DNA of 24,016 nucleotides from a virus, in the IMG/VR virus record IMGVR_UViG_3300028920_002949, positions 1 to 24,016 of that record; one strand, 5' to 3'. The translations under genes were made by a program, and so were the position numbers. The notes below the pieces were generated by a model. It was given only the letters and a program-made list of their open reading frames with translations, ran no database searches and was not told the origin of the DNA. Positions 6,795 to 14,156 of the stretch are shown piece by piece (the first letter of the stretch is position 1; every line of letters begins with the position of its first letter).

Positions 6795-8393
6795 TCATCT
6801 CGAATTCATCGCGGCCAGTGCTTCGGCGATGGCCGCGGGGTCCACCTGCTCGGCGACCGCCTCGGCCACCCGGTCAGCCATCAACCAGCCCGCGGCCTGT
6901 ATCGAACCCTCGCCGTTGGTGGCGCCGGCCGGCGCGCTGAGTTTGAGCTCGCGCACCAGGTCGTAGTCCCTGGCCAGGCGACGCAGCCCCTGCTCGGCGC
7001 TGAGGCCCTGGCGGGCCCACTCGCGCGAGAGGTTGGTGGTCAGGCTGGCCAGGCGCACCTGCTGCGCGACCGCCTCTTTGTAGGGGTCGACGTGCTCGAT
7101 GCCGTCGAAGTGCCAGGTGTGAGGCTCGGTGGCGCCGGGGCGCCACTTGTTCCAGACCAGGGCCCCTGGCGTGAACTGGTAGAAGTCGTTCCAGCGCGCG
7201 TAGACGGTGGTGCAGTCCAGACCCAGCTGGTACTGCGCGCACTCGATCCACTTGAAAAATGCCTGGTGGTCCAGGCGGCCGGAACTGTAGTTGTAGCCGC
7301 TGCTGTCGCCCAGGGCGATGTTGGCAGGCTCGTACAGGCAGCGGCCCATCTCGTTCAGGATCTCGCGCTTGAACTCGCGGTACGTGGCCGCCGGCTGCTG
7401 GGCCTGCATCTGCTGCATCTTCCAGCCGGCCGGCATGGTCAGCCCCGATCCGTATTCCAGGTCGATGACGTCCAGCGGATCGATAGTCACCGGCTCGGCG
7501 CCCGGGTGATCGCTGTAGACGATCCACGAGAAGGCGGCCACGTTCTCGGCGGCGGTAAGCACTGCCAGAGTCAGCCGCCGGAGCTGCGCGCCGAGCGGCA
7601 GTGCGGGCTGGATCTCGCTCACCCCGCGGCGCTGCGCGCGCAGCGGACGGAAGCGGTGGATAATCTCGTCCGCGGGCTTCGACGTATACGAGCCCAGCGC
7701 CAGGCCCTGGTATGTGGTGATCGAGTTCGACCCGCCGGGGTGCTCGTCGAGGATGTCGTAGTTGAGCGGGTTGCCCAGTTCGTCGTACTCGATGCCGTCG
7801 TAGTAGTGGCGCCGGCGAAGCTTGTCGACCTGGCCACTGACCCGCGCGGCCTCCACGACTATCAGGTCCAGCTTGACCGGGCTGCGCAGCCGCTGGTTGA
7901 CTACCATCGCCAGGAAGACCTCGCCGTCCTGCGTCTCGAGGATCTCCGCCAGCTTGAGCTTCTCGCCCAAACGGACCTCGTCGGCCCAGTCCTGCCAGCT
8001 GCGTTCCTTCGTGCGGTCGTACTCCTCGCTGCCGCCGAATTCGTTGGTATCCAGCTGCAGACGGGGGCAACGCCCGACCACGTACATCGCGCGCGTGTCC
8101 ACCTGGGCGCGCAGGTAGCAGTTATTGCGCAGCTCGTACGCCGCACGGTTGCGGAGCTTGGCCCGCACCCCCGGCGAAGCGACCACGTCGCCGCTGGCCC
8201 CGGTGGCCTGCGCCCACACGTTGGCAAGCTGGTTCGAGTCGCGCGCGGCGTCGTAACTGCCATGCGCGCGGCGCATTGGCCGCACCCGCGAAAGGCGCAG
8301 CGGCCGGCCGTACTGGTCGAGGATGATGCCCCGAGACTGCGCGGCAGCCTGCACGGGCATCGGACCGGATAGAGGCATCGCCTTGACCTGCAT
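6795..8393 (-). CDS. Lambda-type portal protein
   Basis: ATG at 8393 overlaps the preceding stop in a TGATG junction. The 532-residue protein matches the lambda gpB portal family: an N-terminal arm with RNRAAYELRNNCYLRAQVDTRAMYVVG, SWQDWADE, EVFLAMVVN, the central VVEAARV...YYDGIEYDELGNPLNYDI, ADEIIHRFRPLRAQRRGVSEIQPAL and the LGDSSGYNYSSGRLDHQ wing/stem segment. The C-terminal 60 residues are an alanine-rich tail. The portal forms the dodecameric ring at one capsid vertex through which DNA is pumped and to which the connector attaches. Position between the gpW-like gene and the protease-capsid gene reproduces the lambda order. Length is normal for the family and no catalytic or structural gaps are seen. 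Confidence 0.9.
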   Translation of the reverse strand: MQVKAMPLSGPMPVQAAAQSRGIILDQYGRPLRLSRVRPMRRAHGSYDAARDSNQLANVWAQATGASGDVVASPGVRAKLRNRAAYELRNNCYLRAQVDTRAMYVVGRCPRLQLDTNEFGGSEEYDRTKERSWQDWADEVRLGEKLKLAEILETQDGEVFLAMVVNQRLRSPVKLDLIVVEAARVSGQVDKLRRRHYYDGIEYDELGNPLNYDILDEHPGGSNSITTYQGLALGSYTSKPADEIIHRFRPLRAQRRGVSEIQPALPLGAQLRRLTLAVLTAAENVAAFSWIVYSDHPGAEPVTIDPLDVIDLEYGSGLTMPAGWKMQQMQAQQPAATYREFKREILNEMGRCLYEPANIALGDSSGYNYSSGRLDHQAFFKWIECAQYQLGLDCTTVYARWNDFYQFTPGALVWNKWRPGATEPHTWHFDGIEHVDPYKEAVAQQVRLASLTTNLSREWARQGLSAEQGLRRLARDYDLVRELKLSAPAGATNGEGSIQAAGWLMADRVAEAVAEQVDPAAIAEALAAMNSR

Positions 8394-8638
8394 CAGCTCT
8401 GCCCCGTCTTGGGGACCGTGCCGCCGTTATGGATGGGACTGATGCGCAGCCCGCGCGGAGTGGTGGTCGCCGTAACCAACGCCTGGCGCTGGTAGTACTC
8501 CCGCATCAAACGTAGGTCGGCCAGGTCGTGCTTCGTGAACGACCGGCCGTTGACGCTGACCTGCTCGTACTTGCTGCCGAGGATGTCTTCGATGGCCTCG
8601 TCGATGAGAGTGACCATCTCGCTCGCTGTTTTTGCCAT
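8393..8638 (-). CDS. gpW-like head-tail joining protein
   Basis: The ATG at 8638 gives 81 residues (MAKTASEMVTLIDEAIEDIL). The longer open frame to 8746 would include an AT-rich, non-coding-like stretch. The layout, two helices flanking a short hairpin (SKYEQVSVNGRSFTKHDLADLRLMREYYQRQ), fits the small gpW family, whose members plug the portal after packaging. Position between large terminase and portal is that of lambda W. The SD is weak, and the gene lies after the only notable gap in the packaging module. Its stop overlaps the portal start by TGATG, pointing to coupled translation. Confidence 0.7.
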   Translation of the reverse strand: MAKTASEMVTLIDEAIEDILGSKYEQVSVNGRSFTKHDLADLRLMREYYQRQALVTATTTPRGLRISPIHNGGTVPKTGQS

Positions 8639-8735
8639 GCTACTACATAGGCAGTTTCGGCCGGCTTCTGTAGCGGTTCGGGAATATATCGCGCCGAAGC
8701 GCAGTATACTGCGGTTTATATCACTTGGGCGAGCT
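8639..8735 (-). promoter_or_regulatory. AT-rich intergenic gap with a 14-bp palindrome, candidate regulatory site
   Basis: This 97-bp gap is the only AT-rich interval within the packaging genes. It contains the perfect palindrome CGCAGTATACTGCG (8700-8713), an adjacent GCGC-TTCG-GCGC mini-hairpin on the minus strand (8691-8702) and flanking TATATC/TTATATC sequences. TATACT inside the palindrome resembles a -10 box, but no good -35 is visible, so I cannot name a promoter. An operator, an attenuator or a processing site are all possible. Confidence 0.4.
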
Positions 8736-9038
8736 CTAACCCTCACGGGTCATTTCGACGGTGTTCCAGCGCCGTCCGCAGCTGAGGCACTCCCGCCGGC
8801 GGATCACCCGGCCTGGCATCGCGCGCTTGCGGATAGGCACCGTGCGCATCCCACCGCAACCCGGACAGGCGATACCCACGCCCTCTTCCTCCGGCGCGCC
8901 CCGCTTTTCGCCGCGCACCACCGGTGCGCCGCAATGCCGGCACCTGCCGCCGTCGATGTGCCGGCAGCCGCACCGCCGGCATACGCGGGAGCCGTCCGGA
9001 CCACGCTGCAGATCCGACAGCCGCAGGCTCTTGGCCAT
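8736..9038 (-). CDS. Double zinc-ribbon protein next to large terminase
   Basis: ATG at 9038 directly abuts the TAG of the terminase gene. The 100-residue protein has Cys pairs at 20/23(25), 33/36, 58/61 and 84/87, giving two zinc ribbons. The second (ACPGCGGMRTVPIRKRAMPGRVIRRRECLSCGRRW) is very like the N-terminal zinc ribbon of NrdR and of small phage proteins with the RRRECLSCGRRF pattern; no ATP-cone follows, so it is not a full NrdR. DNA binding is likely from the fold. Its N-terminus repeats a ten-residue motif found at the very end of the terminase (KSLRLSDLQR here, KSTRLSDIQR there). The location suggests a packaging accessory role, which is inference. Confidence 0.75.
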   Translation of the reverse strand: MAKSLRLSDLQRGPDGSRVCRRCGCRHIDGGRCRHCGAPVVRGEKRGAPEEEGVGIACPGCGGMRTVPIRKRAMPGRVIRRRECLSCGRRWNTVEMTREG

Positions 9039-11066
9039 CTATCGCCGCTCCCGCGCGCGCTGGATGTCCGAAAGCCGCGTGCTCTTGCCGCCGCCGCCGG
9101 CCGCCGGCCGCCCGGCATCCAGGTACAGCCGGAAGCGCCAGGCCGCCGCCAGGCACATCACCGCGCAGTCCAGACCGTGGTTCTCGCCGCGCTTCTCGAA
9201 GTCCTCGGTGCCGTCGGGCTTCGTGACCCGCTCCTCCGCCATCATCTGGCGCATGTAGATCTCGCGGAGGTCCGCCGGCAGCCAGAGGCCCCCGACTTCA
9301 CCGGGGCGCGCCAGCCGCGCGTAGAAGTCCTTCTTGAAGAACCAGGGATTGAAGACGTGCAGCTCGAGCCGGTGCTTGAGCTTGTAGCCCGTGCGCGTGA
9401 CGTCGTAGGTCTTACCGCTGAACTTCAACGGCGGGAACTGCGCGCGGACCGATCCGCCCTTCGACGGGTGAAAGATGCGCGTGCCGTGCGCGTCGTTCCA
9501 GCTGGCGCAGCGCTCGATGACCTCGGCCTCGTTCACGTTCTCGTCGGGGTCGTTGTCCTGGCGCTTGTACCAGCCGGAGTCCATCAGCGCGATCCCCGCG
9601 CCCTCGCCTACCGCCAGGCTGCCCAGCGCGCCGTCGGCCGTGACCACCGGGTAGTCGCGCGTGCAGGCCCGGTAGACGCGCTGCCAGGCTTCCTCGCCGC
9701 TGGCGGCCACGTCCTCGCGCCCGGCGTCGATGAGCCACCCGGTAAAGCCCGCGCCCCAGCCCCACACCATCCAGTACTGCAGGGCCTTATGAACGTCGAT
9801 GCCCGCAGTGAGGAAGCGCACGCCCTCGGGTACCTGGCCGCAAAGCCGGCCGATCTTCTTGCGCGAGACCATGAACTCGTAGGTGGGCCGGTCGCCCTTC
9901 TGGCGGTAGTTGCGGCCCAGCCACGAGTTCATGAAGTTCTGCTCGAGCTCGGCGCGGCCTTCGCTGGTCAGCCACTCCCTGGCGATCCGCGAGAAGGTCA
10001 GCTGCGAGCTCAGCACCGCCCAGAGGTGCACGCCCACGTGGCCGTGCGGGCGCCCGCCGCTGATCACCCGCCACTCGCCGCGTTCGATGATGCGGTCCTT
10101 CTGCTGCTCGCTCCAGTGCCGCTCGCACTTGCCGCACTCGTACCAGGCCAGGCCCTGCGCGTCGATCTCCTCGGGGGTGTGAAGGGCGTGGCCACGCTCG
10201 TCCTTCGGCCAGTTGATGCGCCCGGCCGGGCCGGTAACCTTGACGTGGATCTCCTCGCCCTTGACCTCGCGGGTGATGATCTCGGCCTCGCCGTCCCAGT
10301 AGAGCGCCTGGGCGGTCCTGCAGTAGGGACACTTCACGTAGTAGCGCATCTGGCAGGGCGCGGAGTTCATCTCGCGGAAGCTGTAGCCGCTTTCGACGCT
10401 GGGGGTCGTGCCCTTGACGTGCAGCTTGTCGCGCCACCAGCGCATGCGCTCGGCACCCAGCTTGATCGGGTCGCCCTCCGGCCCGGAGTGGCGCGGGTAC
10501 TTCTCGAACTCGTCGTTGATGACCACCGGCACCGAGATCTCGCCCAGGTCGGTCGGCGAGCCCGCGCCGGCGAAGCGCGTCATCGCGCCGTTCGTGTAGT
10601 CCACCTGCTTGGCGCTGCGACCCCGCCCCTTCGGCGACAGGTGCGCGAGCTTCGCCGAGGCGTCCAGCACCGGCTGCAGGCGCGTGATGTTGAACCGCCT
10701 GGCAGCCGGATCGGTGGGCTGCACCAGCAATACCCGCGCCCGCCGGTAGGTGTTGGTGTAGAGCGCGAGCACGACGATCATCAGCGTCCAGCCCACCTGC
10801 GTGGACTTCACCACCGTGACCTCGCTCACGTCAGGGTTGCTGAAGAGGTCCAGGATGCCGCGCATGTAGGGCGAGTAGCGCAGGTCCAGCCGCCCGGGGA
10901 TGGGTTCGCCCTCGGGGATCTCGATGTGGTCCTCGGCCCACTCGGCCAGCGACAGCTCCGGCGTGGGCTCGAGCGCCTCGCGCGCCCAGCGCTCGTACCA
11001 GCGCTCGCGCTCGCGGAGATCCTGCTCGTCCCAAACGGCAGGGGCAGAGTGGGCGGAGGGGGTCAT
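9039..11066 (-). CDS. Terminase large subunit, lambda GpA family
   Basis: ATG at 11066 overlaps the upstream stop (ATGA) and encodes 675 residues, close to the lambda gpA length. Visible elements: a Walker A-like KSTQVG at 87-92, a Walker B-like VVINDEFE at 181-188, a zinc-binding pair CPYC (246-249) and CGKC (311-314) typical of GpA proteins, and the nuclease start TAGIDVHK (420-427, Asp424 a metal-ligand candidate) with HGLDCAVMCLAAAW near the end. The enzyme cuts concatemeric DNA and drives it through the portal using ATP. GpA-type terminases act with a Nu1-like small subunit, here probably the gene at 13536-14156. The C-terminal tail (KSTRLSDIQRARERR) is basic and is partly duplicated at the start of the next gene. 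Confidence 0.93.
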   Translation of the reverse strand: MTPSAHSAPAVWDEQDLRERERWYERWAREALEPTPELSLAEWAEDHIEIPEGEPIPGRLDLRYSPYMRGILDLFSNPDVSEVTVVKSTQVGWTLMIVVLALYTNTYRRARVLLVQPTDPAARRFNITRLQPVLDASAKLAHLSPKGRGRSAKQVDYTNGAMTRFAGAGSPTDLGEISVPVVINDEFEKYPRHSGPEGDPIKLGAERMRWWRDKLHVKGTTPSVESGYSFREMNSAPCQMRYYVKCPYCRTAQALYWDGEAEIITREVKGEEIHVKVTGPAGRINWPKDERGHALHTPEEIDAQGLAWYECGKCERHWSEQQKDRIIERGEWRVISGGRPHGHVGVHLWAVLSSQLTFSRIAREWLTSEGRAELEQNFMNSWLGRNYRQKGDRPTYEFMVSRKKIGRLCGQVPEGVRFLTAGIDVHKALQYWMVWGWGAGFTGWLIDAGREDVAASGEEAWQRVYRACTRDYPVVTADGALGSLAVGEGAGIALMDSGWYKRQDNDPDENVNEAEVIERCASWNDAHGTRIFHPSKGGSVRAQFPPLKFSGKTYDVTRTGYKLKHRLELHVFNPWFFKKDFYARLARPGEVGGLWLPADLREIYMRQMMAEERVTKPDGTEDFEKRGENHGLDCAVMCLAAAWRFRLYLDAGRPAAGGGGKSTRLSDIQRARERR

Positions 11067-11374
11067 ACGATGATGAAGCCCATCGCGCGCAGATCAGCGG
11101 CCGTCAGCGACTCCACGCCCTCGGGCCACCCGAACTGCACCAACTCGGCGGGCTTCTCGCAATGGCAACCGCCGAGATGCAGGTCCCACCCGTCCCCGGT
11201 GTCATGCGCCGTGGGCACCAGCACCAGGCCGCAGTTGGTGCAGCAGAGTTTGAGCGGCGGCCAGTTGCGCGTGTGTGGTCCGGTGGAGAGCATTTCGCAC
11301 AGCCGGCAACGCTCGCCGGTCTCCACGCCAGCTATGCGCACTATAACGCCGTGGCGGCACTCTTCGTGGCTCAT
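11063..11374 (-). CDS. Small cysteine-rich, probably zinc-binding protein (103 aa)
   Basis: ATG at 11374 forms a TGATG overlap with the preceding gene and lies behind AAGGAGG. The protein begins MSHEECRHGVIVRIAG and contains CRLC, CCTNCGLVLVPTAHD and a later GGCHCEK, a set of cysteines suited to one or two zinc ribbons. The C-terminal part (ESLTAADLRAMGFIIV) is a helix followed by a hydrophobic end that overlaps the terminase start. No family is recognised. It sits between the Nmad1-type gene and the large terminase and is translationally coupled to both. Confidence 0.68.
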   Translation of the reverse strand: MSHEECRHGVIVRIAGVETGERCRLCEMLSTGPHTRNWPPLKLCCTNCGLVLVPTAHDTGDGWDLHLGGCHCEKPAELVQFGWPEGVESLTAADLRAMGFIIV

Positions 11375-11793
11375 CAGACCTCCTTCTTCTCGGCCTCGTT
11401 CCACCACACGCAGCCGCGGCAATGTGGGGCCATCTTGCGCAGCCGGGCTTCGGCCGGTGATTCGGTCGGGGGGCTGGGCCGGCCATCGGGCTCCAGTTCC
11501 TCGCCCCGGCTCGCGGCCTCTTCCTCCCGTCCCATGCGCCGCGCCACCCGGCGAAGGATCAGGTACCCGATCAGGTCCAGCTCGGTATCATCACCGGCGT
11601 ATTCGCTGCCGCGGGCCACGCGCGAGAGCTTGTCGTCGATGCGCACGTTGATCTGTTCCACCTCCGAGGCCCGGCTGAAAATCCGGACTGGATCAAGCGC
11701 GCTGTTGCCGTAGGCGTGGTTCTTCTCGAGCAGCAACGCTTCGACCTCGTCGCAGACCTTTGAAATGCCCGCTTGGGCGTCAGTGGTGTTCAT
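11374..11793 (-). CDS. DUF1599/Nmad1-type nucleotide-modification-associated protein
   Basis: ATG at 11793 follows GGAGGGAC. Residues 12-85 carry the family pattern: VEALLLEKNHAYGNSALDPVRIFS, EQINVRIDDKLSRVARG and DDTELDLIGYLILRRVA. This is the all-alpha arrangement of acidic residues known from nucleotide-modification associated domain 1 proteins, which resemble all-alpha NTP pyrophosphatases and often occur in phages with altered nucleotide pools. The C-terminal 50 residues are a charged linker ending in CRGCVWW, a probable partial zinc knuckle. Its SD lies within the left copy of the 41-bp repeat, so the upstream cassette insertion reused the original ribosome site. The exact reaction is not known. 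Confidence 0.8.
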   Translation of the reverse strand: MNTTDAQAGISKVCDEVEALLLEKNHAYGNSALDPVRIFSRASEVEQINVRIDDKLSRVARGSEYAGDDTELDLIGYLILRRVARRMGREEEAASRGEELEPDGRPSPPTESPAEARLRKMAPHCRGCVWWNEAEKKEV

Positions 11794-11795
11794 GC

Positions 11796-11836
11796 GTCCC
11801 TCCCTTCGCCGTCGCCGGCTCCACGCGATCCAGCGC
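11796..11836. repeat. 41-bp direct repeat, left copy
   Basis: These 41 bases are identical to 13236-13276; identity stops exactly at both ends. On the minus strand this copy spells the last codons of the gene at 13226-13543 but without that gene's body, and includes the AAGGGAGGGAC ribosome site of the Nmad1-type gene. It marks one boundary of a three-gene cassette. Confidence 0.95.
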
Positions 11837-11853
11837 AGAGATCGCAGAGCCGC

Positions 11854-12699
11854 TTAATCACTTCCCACCCCAGTCCCGGCAATCGCCAGCCGCACCGCCT
11901 CCGCAAAATTCGGCGCGCCGACTGCCAACGTCAGTTGCTCCAGCAGCTCCGCAAGATCCTCGCGCTCCCCGCGCTCGACGCTCAAAAACGCCTGCGCCTC
12001 GGCAAGCTGCTTCTCCTGCGCGTGGCTCCGGTCGGCAAGCATCTCGACCTTCTTTAGTGCGTGATCCAGCTGATACCGCAATAGAGACCGACTCGGCACC
12101 ACTGCCGCACCGCGCTCGGCCTCTAGGGCGTTGATAGCCATCCCCACCACCTGCTCAAGTGGATGCCTATCTAGCTGGTCACCAAAACCCCCGCGTGCGA
12201 GGTGACGCCGGATCACATCGTTGGGATCGTCCCCGTCCTTTCGCTCGGCTTCTGTGTTGTAAGCCACTGGCACAATCACCGCCCCGCAATATACGCAATG
12301 CCGCACCCCGTTTTCGCCCGGGCCTCCCTCTACGAATTCCCATATTCCTCCGCATTCTGTTTCCCACGCGCCGTCGGCGTCTTCGGTCCATTCGCATGTG
12401 TGCTCGCGCTCTGTGATACGCCCCTCGGCCAGCGCGGCAGGCACCAGCGAGTTGTATATGTGATCTACCAGCAACTCGCACTCTTGCCTGCCCAACTTGA
12501 TGCTTGACTCACCCGGCGGCGTCAGCACATCTACCAAGGCAACATCATCACCGCCGTCATCCTCGCCGATTGTGTACTGGCAGCGATAAGACCCTACCGC
12601 CTCTGCGATCTTCTTGCCGATATCCGCCTCCAGCGCCTTGCAGCGCGGGCAGTCGGCCTGTATTCGCGTGATCTCGTGGCTCTGTGATTCAGCGTACAT
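11854..12699 (-). CDS. Hypothetical zinc-ribbon and coiled-coil protein within the inserted cassette
   Basis: ATG at 12699 overlaps the upstream stop (TGATG) behind GGAGGAGG. The 281-residue protein starts MYAESQSHEITRIQADCPRCKALEADIG. It contains a central motif HTCEWTEDADGAWETECGG...GVRHCVYCGAVIVPV that matches a small zinc-ribbon type common in phage proteins (Cys-Glu-Trp, later Thr/Glu-Cys-Gly, then CxYCG), and a C-terminal coiled coil (LLRYQLDHALKKVEMLADRSHAQEKQLAEAQAFL). GC content here (about 55% in 12241-12300) is well below that of the terminase genes (near 78% in 10021-10080), a sign of different origin. Function unknown; regulatory or nucleic-acid binding is possible. Confidence 0.7.
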   Translation of the reverse strand: MYAESQSHEITRIQADCPRCKALEADIGKKIAEAVGSYRCQYTIGEDDGGDDVALVDVLTPPGESSIKLGRQECELLVDHIYNSLVPAALAEGRITEREHTCEWTEDADGAWETECGGIWEFVEGGPGENGVRHCVYCGAVIVPVAYNTEAERKDGDDPNDVIRRHLARGGFGDQLDRHPLEQVVGMAINALEAERGAAVVPSRSLLRYQLDHALKKVEMLADRSHAQEKQLAEAQAFLSVERGEREDLAELLEQLTLAVGAPNFAEAVRLAIAGTGVGSD

Positions 12700-12995
12700 C
12701 ACTCCTCCTCCTGGTACAGCAGGCTCACGGCAAAGTCATGCACGGCCCAGGCCCGTTCGCTATCAGTCCCCCAATCCAATTCCCACCAGAGAGCATCGCA
12801 TCTACCGTATACGCCGTTGGCAGGGCACACAGTACACGGCACCACACGTAGCGTGCGCGTGCACCCCCTTAACCGCGCCAGCCCGCACAGCGCACAATCA
12901 GTGGCCCGCCATTCATCCCACGGGACTTCTGCCGTGGCGATCTTCGCCCAGCGCACGATTGTCGCCTCTATGGCAGCCCTTAGTTTAGCGTCCAT
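12699..12995 (-). CDS. Small cysteine-rich phage protein (98 aa) in the cassette
   Basis: ATG at 12995 forms TGATG with the preceding stop. The protein starts MDAKLRAAIEATIVRWAKIA and has a cluster of cysteines (DCALCGLARLRGC, VPCTVCPANGVYGRCDALWW) resembling the CxLC...C..CP...C zinc-binding phage proteins of unknown role that I associate with accessory gene clusters. The C-terminal helix (RAWAVHDFAVSLLYQEEE) ends in glutamates that form the ribosome site for the next gene. Like its two partners it has lower GC than the surrounding genes. Confidence 0.68.
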   Translation of the reverse strand: MDAKLRAAIEATIVRWAKIATAEVPWDEWRATDCALCGLARLRGCTRTLRVVPCTVCPANGVYGRCDALWWELDWGTDSERAWAVHDFAVSLLYQEEE

Positions 12996-13207
12996 CACCA
13001 ACCGCCCTTCTCGCGCTCGGCCCTCAACTCTTCAAGGAATCTCTCCCGGGCTTGGATTTCAAGTATCGCTTGCTTCGATTCGCCCTCTTTGAGCCCCCGG
13101 TCGAATTCGGCCTTGGCATGCTGCTTCAGCCACGCAATCTCGGCGTTCATCTTGTCCCACTTGGCGTAGCATGATTGTGGCAGATCGTCCGGGTAGCTGT
13201 AGCTCAC
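12995..13207 (-). CDS. Small helical protein (70 aa), first gene of the cassette
   Basis: GTG at 13207 is preceded by GGAGGGG. The protein (MSYSYPDDLPQSCYAKWDKMN... at its N-terminus) is mostly charged helix (AKAEFDRGLKEGESKQAILEI, RERFLEELRAEREKGGW), probably a short coiled coil. No family is recognised. It begins 18 bp after the gene at 13226-13543 and overlaps the next gene by TGATG, so the three cassette genes form one translational unit. Confidence 0.6.
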   Translation of the reverse strand: MSYSYPDDLPQSCYAKWDKMNAEIAWLKQHAKAEFDRGLKEGESKQAILEIQARERFLEELRAEREKGGW

Positions 13208-13225
13208 TTCACACCCCTCCGCGTT

Positions 13226-13543
13226 TCATTCGGCAGTCCCTCCCTTCGCCGTCGCCGGCTCCACGCGATCCAGCGCGCGGTCCAGGACCTCAACCGCCGC
13301 CTGGTGATCGCCGTGCTCGGTGCTGTAGCGCAGCATCGCCCACACGCTGCGCCAGAACTCGCCGCATTCGTTTTCCTTGAGCTGCTGCATCCGCCCGCGG
13401 TAGGTCTTCCAGACGTGCTCTACCTCGCGGGCCGCGCGGATGCTGATGTCGGGCACCACCGCCATGCGCGCGGCCAGCTCGTCCAGGCCCTGCGCGCGCA
13501 TCGCAGCCACGCGCGATCGGAGAGTGCTCGTGCGATCAGCCAC
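13226..13543 (-). CDS. Hypothetical helical protein downstream of the small terminase
   Basis: GTG at 13543 overlaps the small-terminase stop by 8 bp. The 105-residue protein (MADRTSTLRSRVAAMRAQGLD) reads as three to four helices: LRSRVAAMRAQGLDELAARMAVV, IRAAREVEHVWKTYRGRMQQLKE and EFWRSVWAMLRYSTEHGDHQAAVEVLDRALDRV. The EFWRSVWAML/QAAVEVLDRAL pattern may be a small helical bundle. Its last 14 codons lie in the right copy of the 41-bp repeat; in the arrangement before the cassette entered, the frame would instead have ended THEHH after the shared part and overlapped the Nmad1-type start. Function unknown. Confidence 0.68.
   Translation of the reverse strand: MADRTSTLRSRVAAMRAQGLDELAARMAVVPDISIRAAREVEHVWKTYRGRMQQLKENECGEFWRSVWAMLRYSTEHGDHQAAVEVLDRALDRVEPATAKGGTAE
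13236..13276. repeat. 41-bp direct repeat, right copy
   Basis: Identical over 41 bases to 11796-11836, 1440 bp apart. This copy encodes the in-frame C-terminus (ALDRVEPATAKGG) of the gene at 13226-13543, so it is probably the original sequence, and the left copy the duplicate carried with the intervening three genes. Confidence 0.95.
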
Positions 13544-14156
13544 GGCGCCGGCCCTTCTTCGGCCGGGAGTCCTCCAGCAACGGCGAGACGCCGTCGGCGA
13601 ACTCCTGCAGCAGCTTGTGCATTTCCTTGCCGAGGCGCTTCTCCTCGGTCTTGTTCCTGGCTACGCGCCGCGGCCAGCTCTCGAGCCGGGCCTTCATGCC
13701 GCCCCACATCCGCCAGATTGTGGCCTCGAAGTGGTCGACCGGCGCGACCAGGCCCTTGGCCTCCTGGAACTTCAACGCGTCGTGCTCGGCGCCGATCTGG
13801 CGGCGGACCTCGAGCGCGGTCACGTTGACCTCCTTCTCGCGCTCGTGGAGTTTGCGCTCGTGCTCCTTCATCCACGGCACGCAGCGCGTGAGGTCGTAAC
13901 TGCCGTCGGAGTTGCGGGGCATGTTCTTGCGCCCGTAGCGCATCACCTGCTGGCGCGCTACGCCCAGCACCGCGCAGAGTTCCTTCTGCGAGGCACGCTT
14001 CAGGACCGACTCGCGCAGCTCGACCTCGTGGCGCTTCTCGTAGCGACGCACGGCGGCGATCTCCGCGCGGGTGAGCTTCTCATTCCGGGCGCGCTTCTTG
14101 AGCGCGTCCAGGGCCGCCTCGTTCTCGGCCTTCTCGGCGATGGACTTCTCAGCCAC
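13536..14156 (-). CDS. Nu1-like terminase small subunit
   Basis: GTG at 14156 (VAEKSIAEKAE) overlaps the previous stop by 8 bp behind a GGGGG site. Of 206 residues, 55-78 form a helix-turn-helix (ASQKELCAVLGVARQQVMRYGRKNMP) followed by SDGSYDLTRCVPWMKEH, as in Nu1-type DNA-recognition domains. A long helix (HEREKEVNVTALEVRRQIGAEHDALKFQEAKGLVAPVDHFEA) and RMWGGMKARLESWPRRVA follow, the pattern typical of the dimerisation/large-subunit-contact region. The basic tail (RPKKGRRRG) could touch DNA. The small subunit binds the cos/pac site and recruits the large terminase. Its separation from the large subunit gene (13536 to 11066) is partly due to the inserted cassette. Confidence 0.8.
   Translation of the reverse strand: MAEKSIAEKAENEAALDALKKRARNEKLTRAEIAAVRRYEKRHEVELRESVLKRASQKELCAVLGVARQQVMRYGRKNMPRNSDGSYDLTRCVPWMKEHERKLHEREKEVNVTALEVRRQIGAEHDALKFQEAKGLVAPVDHFEATIWRMWGGMKARLESWPRRVARNKTEEKRLGKEMHKLLQEFADGVSPLLEDSRPKKGRRRG

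Noticed and set aside
8535-11651. A 1038-codon open frame on the plus strand opposite the gpW-like, zinc-ribbon and terminase genes
   Set aside because: It mirrors the codon structure of the clear GpA terminase on the other strand and shows no domain of its own; long antisense frames are expected in GC-rich coding DNA.
11796-13276. 41-bp repeats as attL/attR of an integrative element
   Set aside because: No integrase or recombinase lies between them and the genes inside are small accessory proteins; duplication during cassette acquisition explains the layout better.
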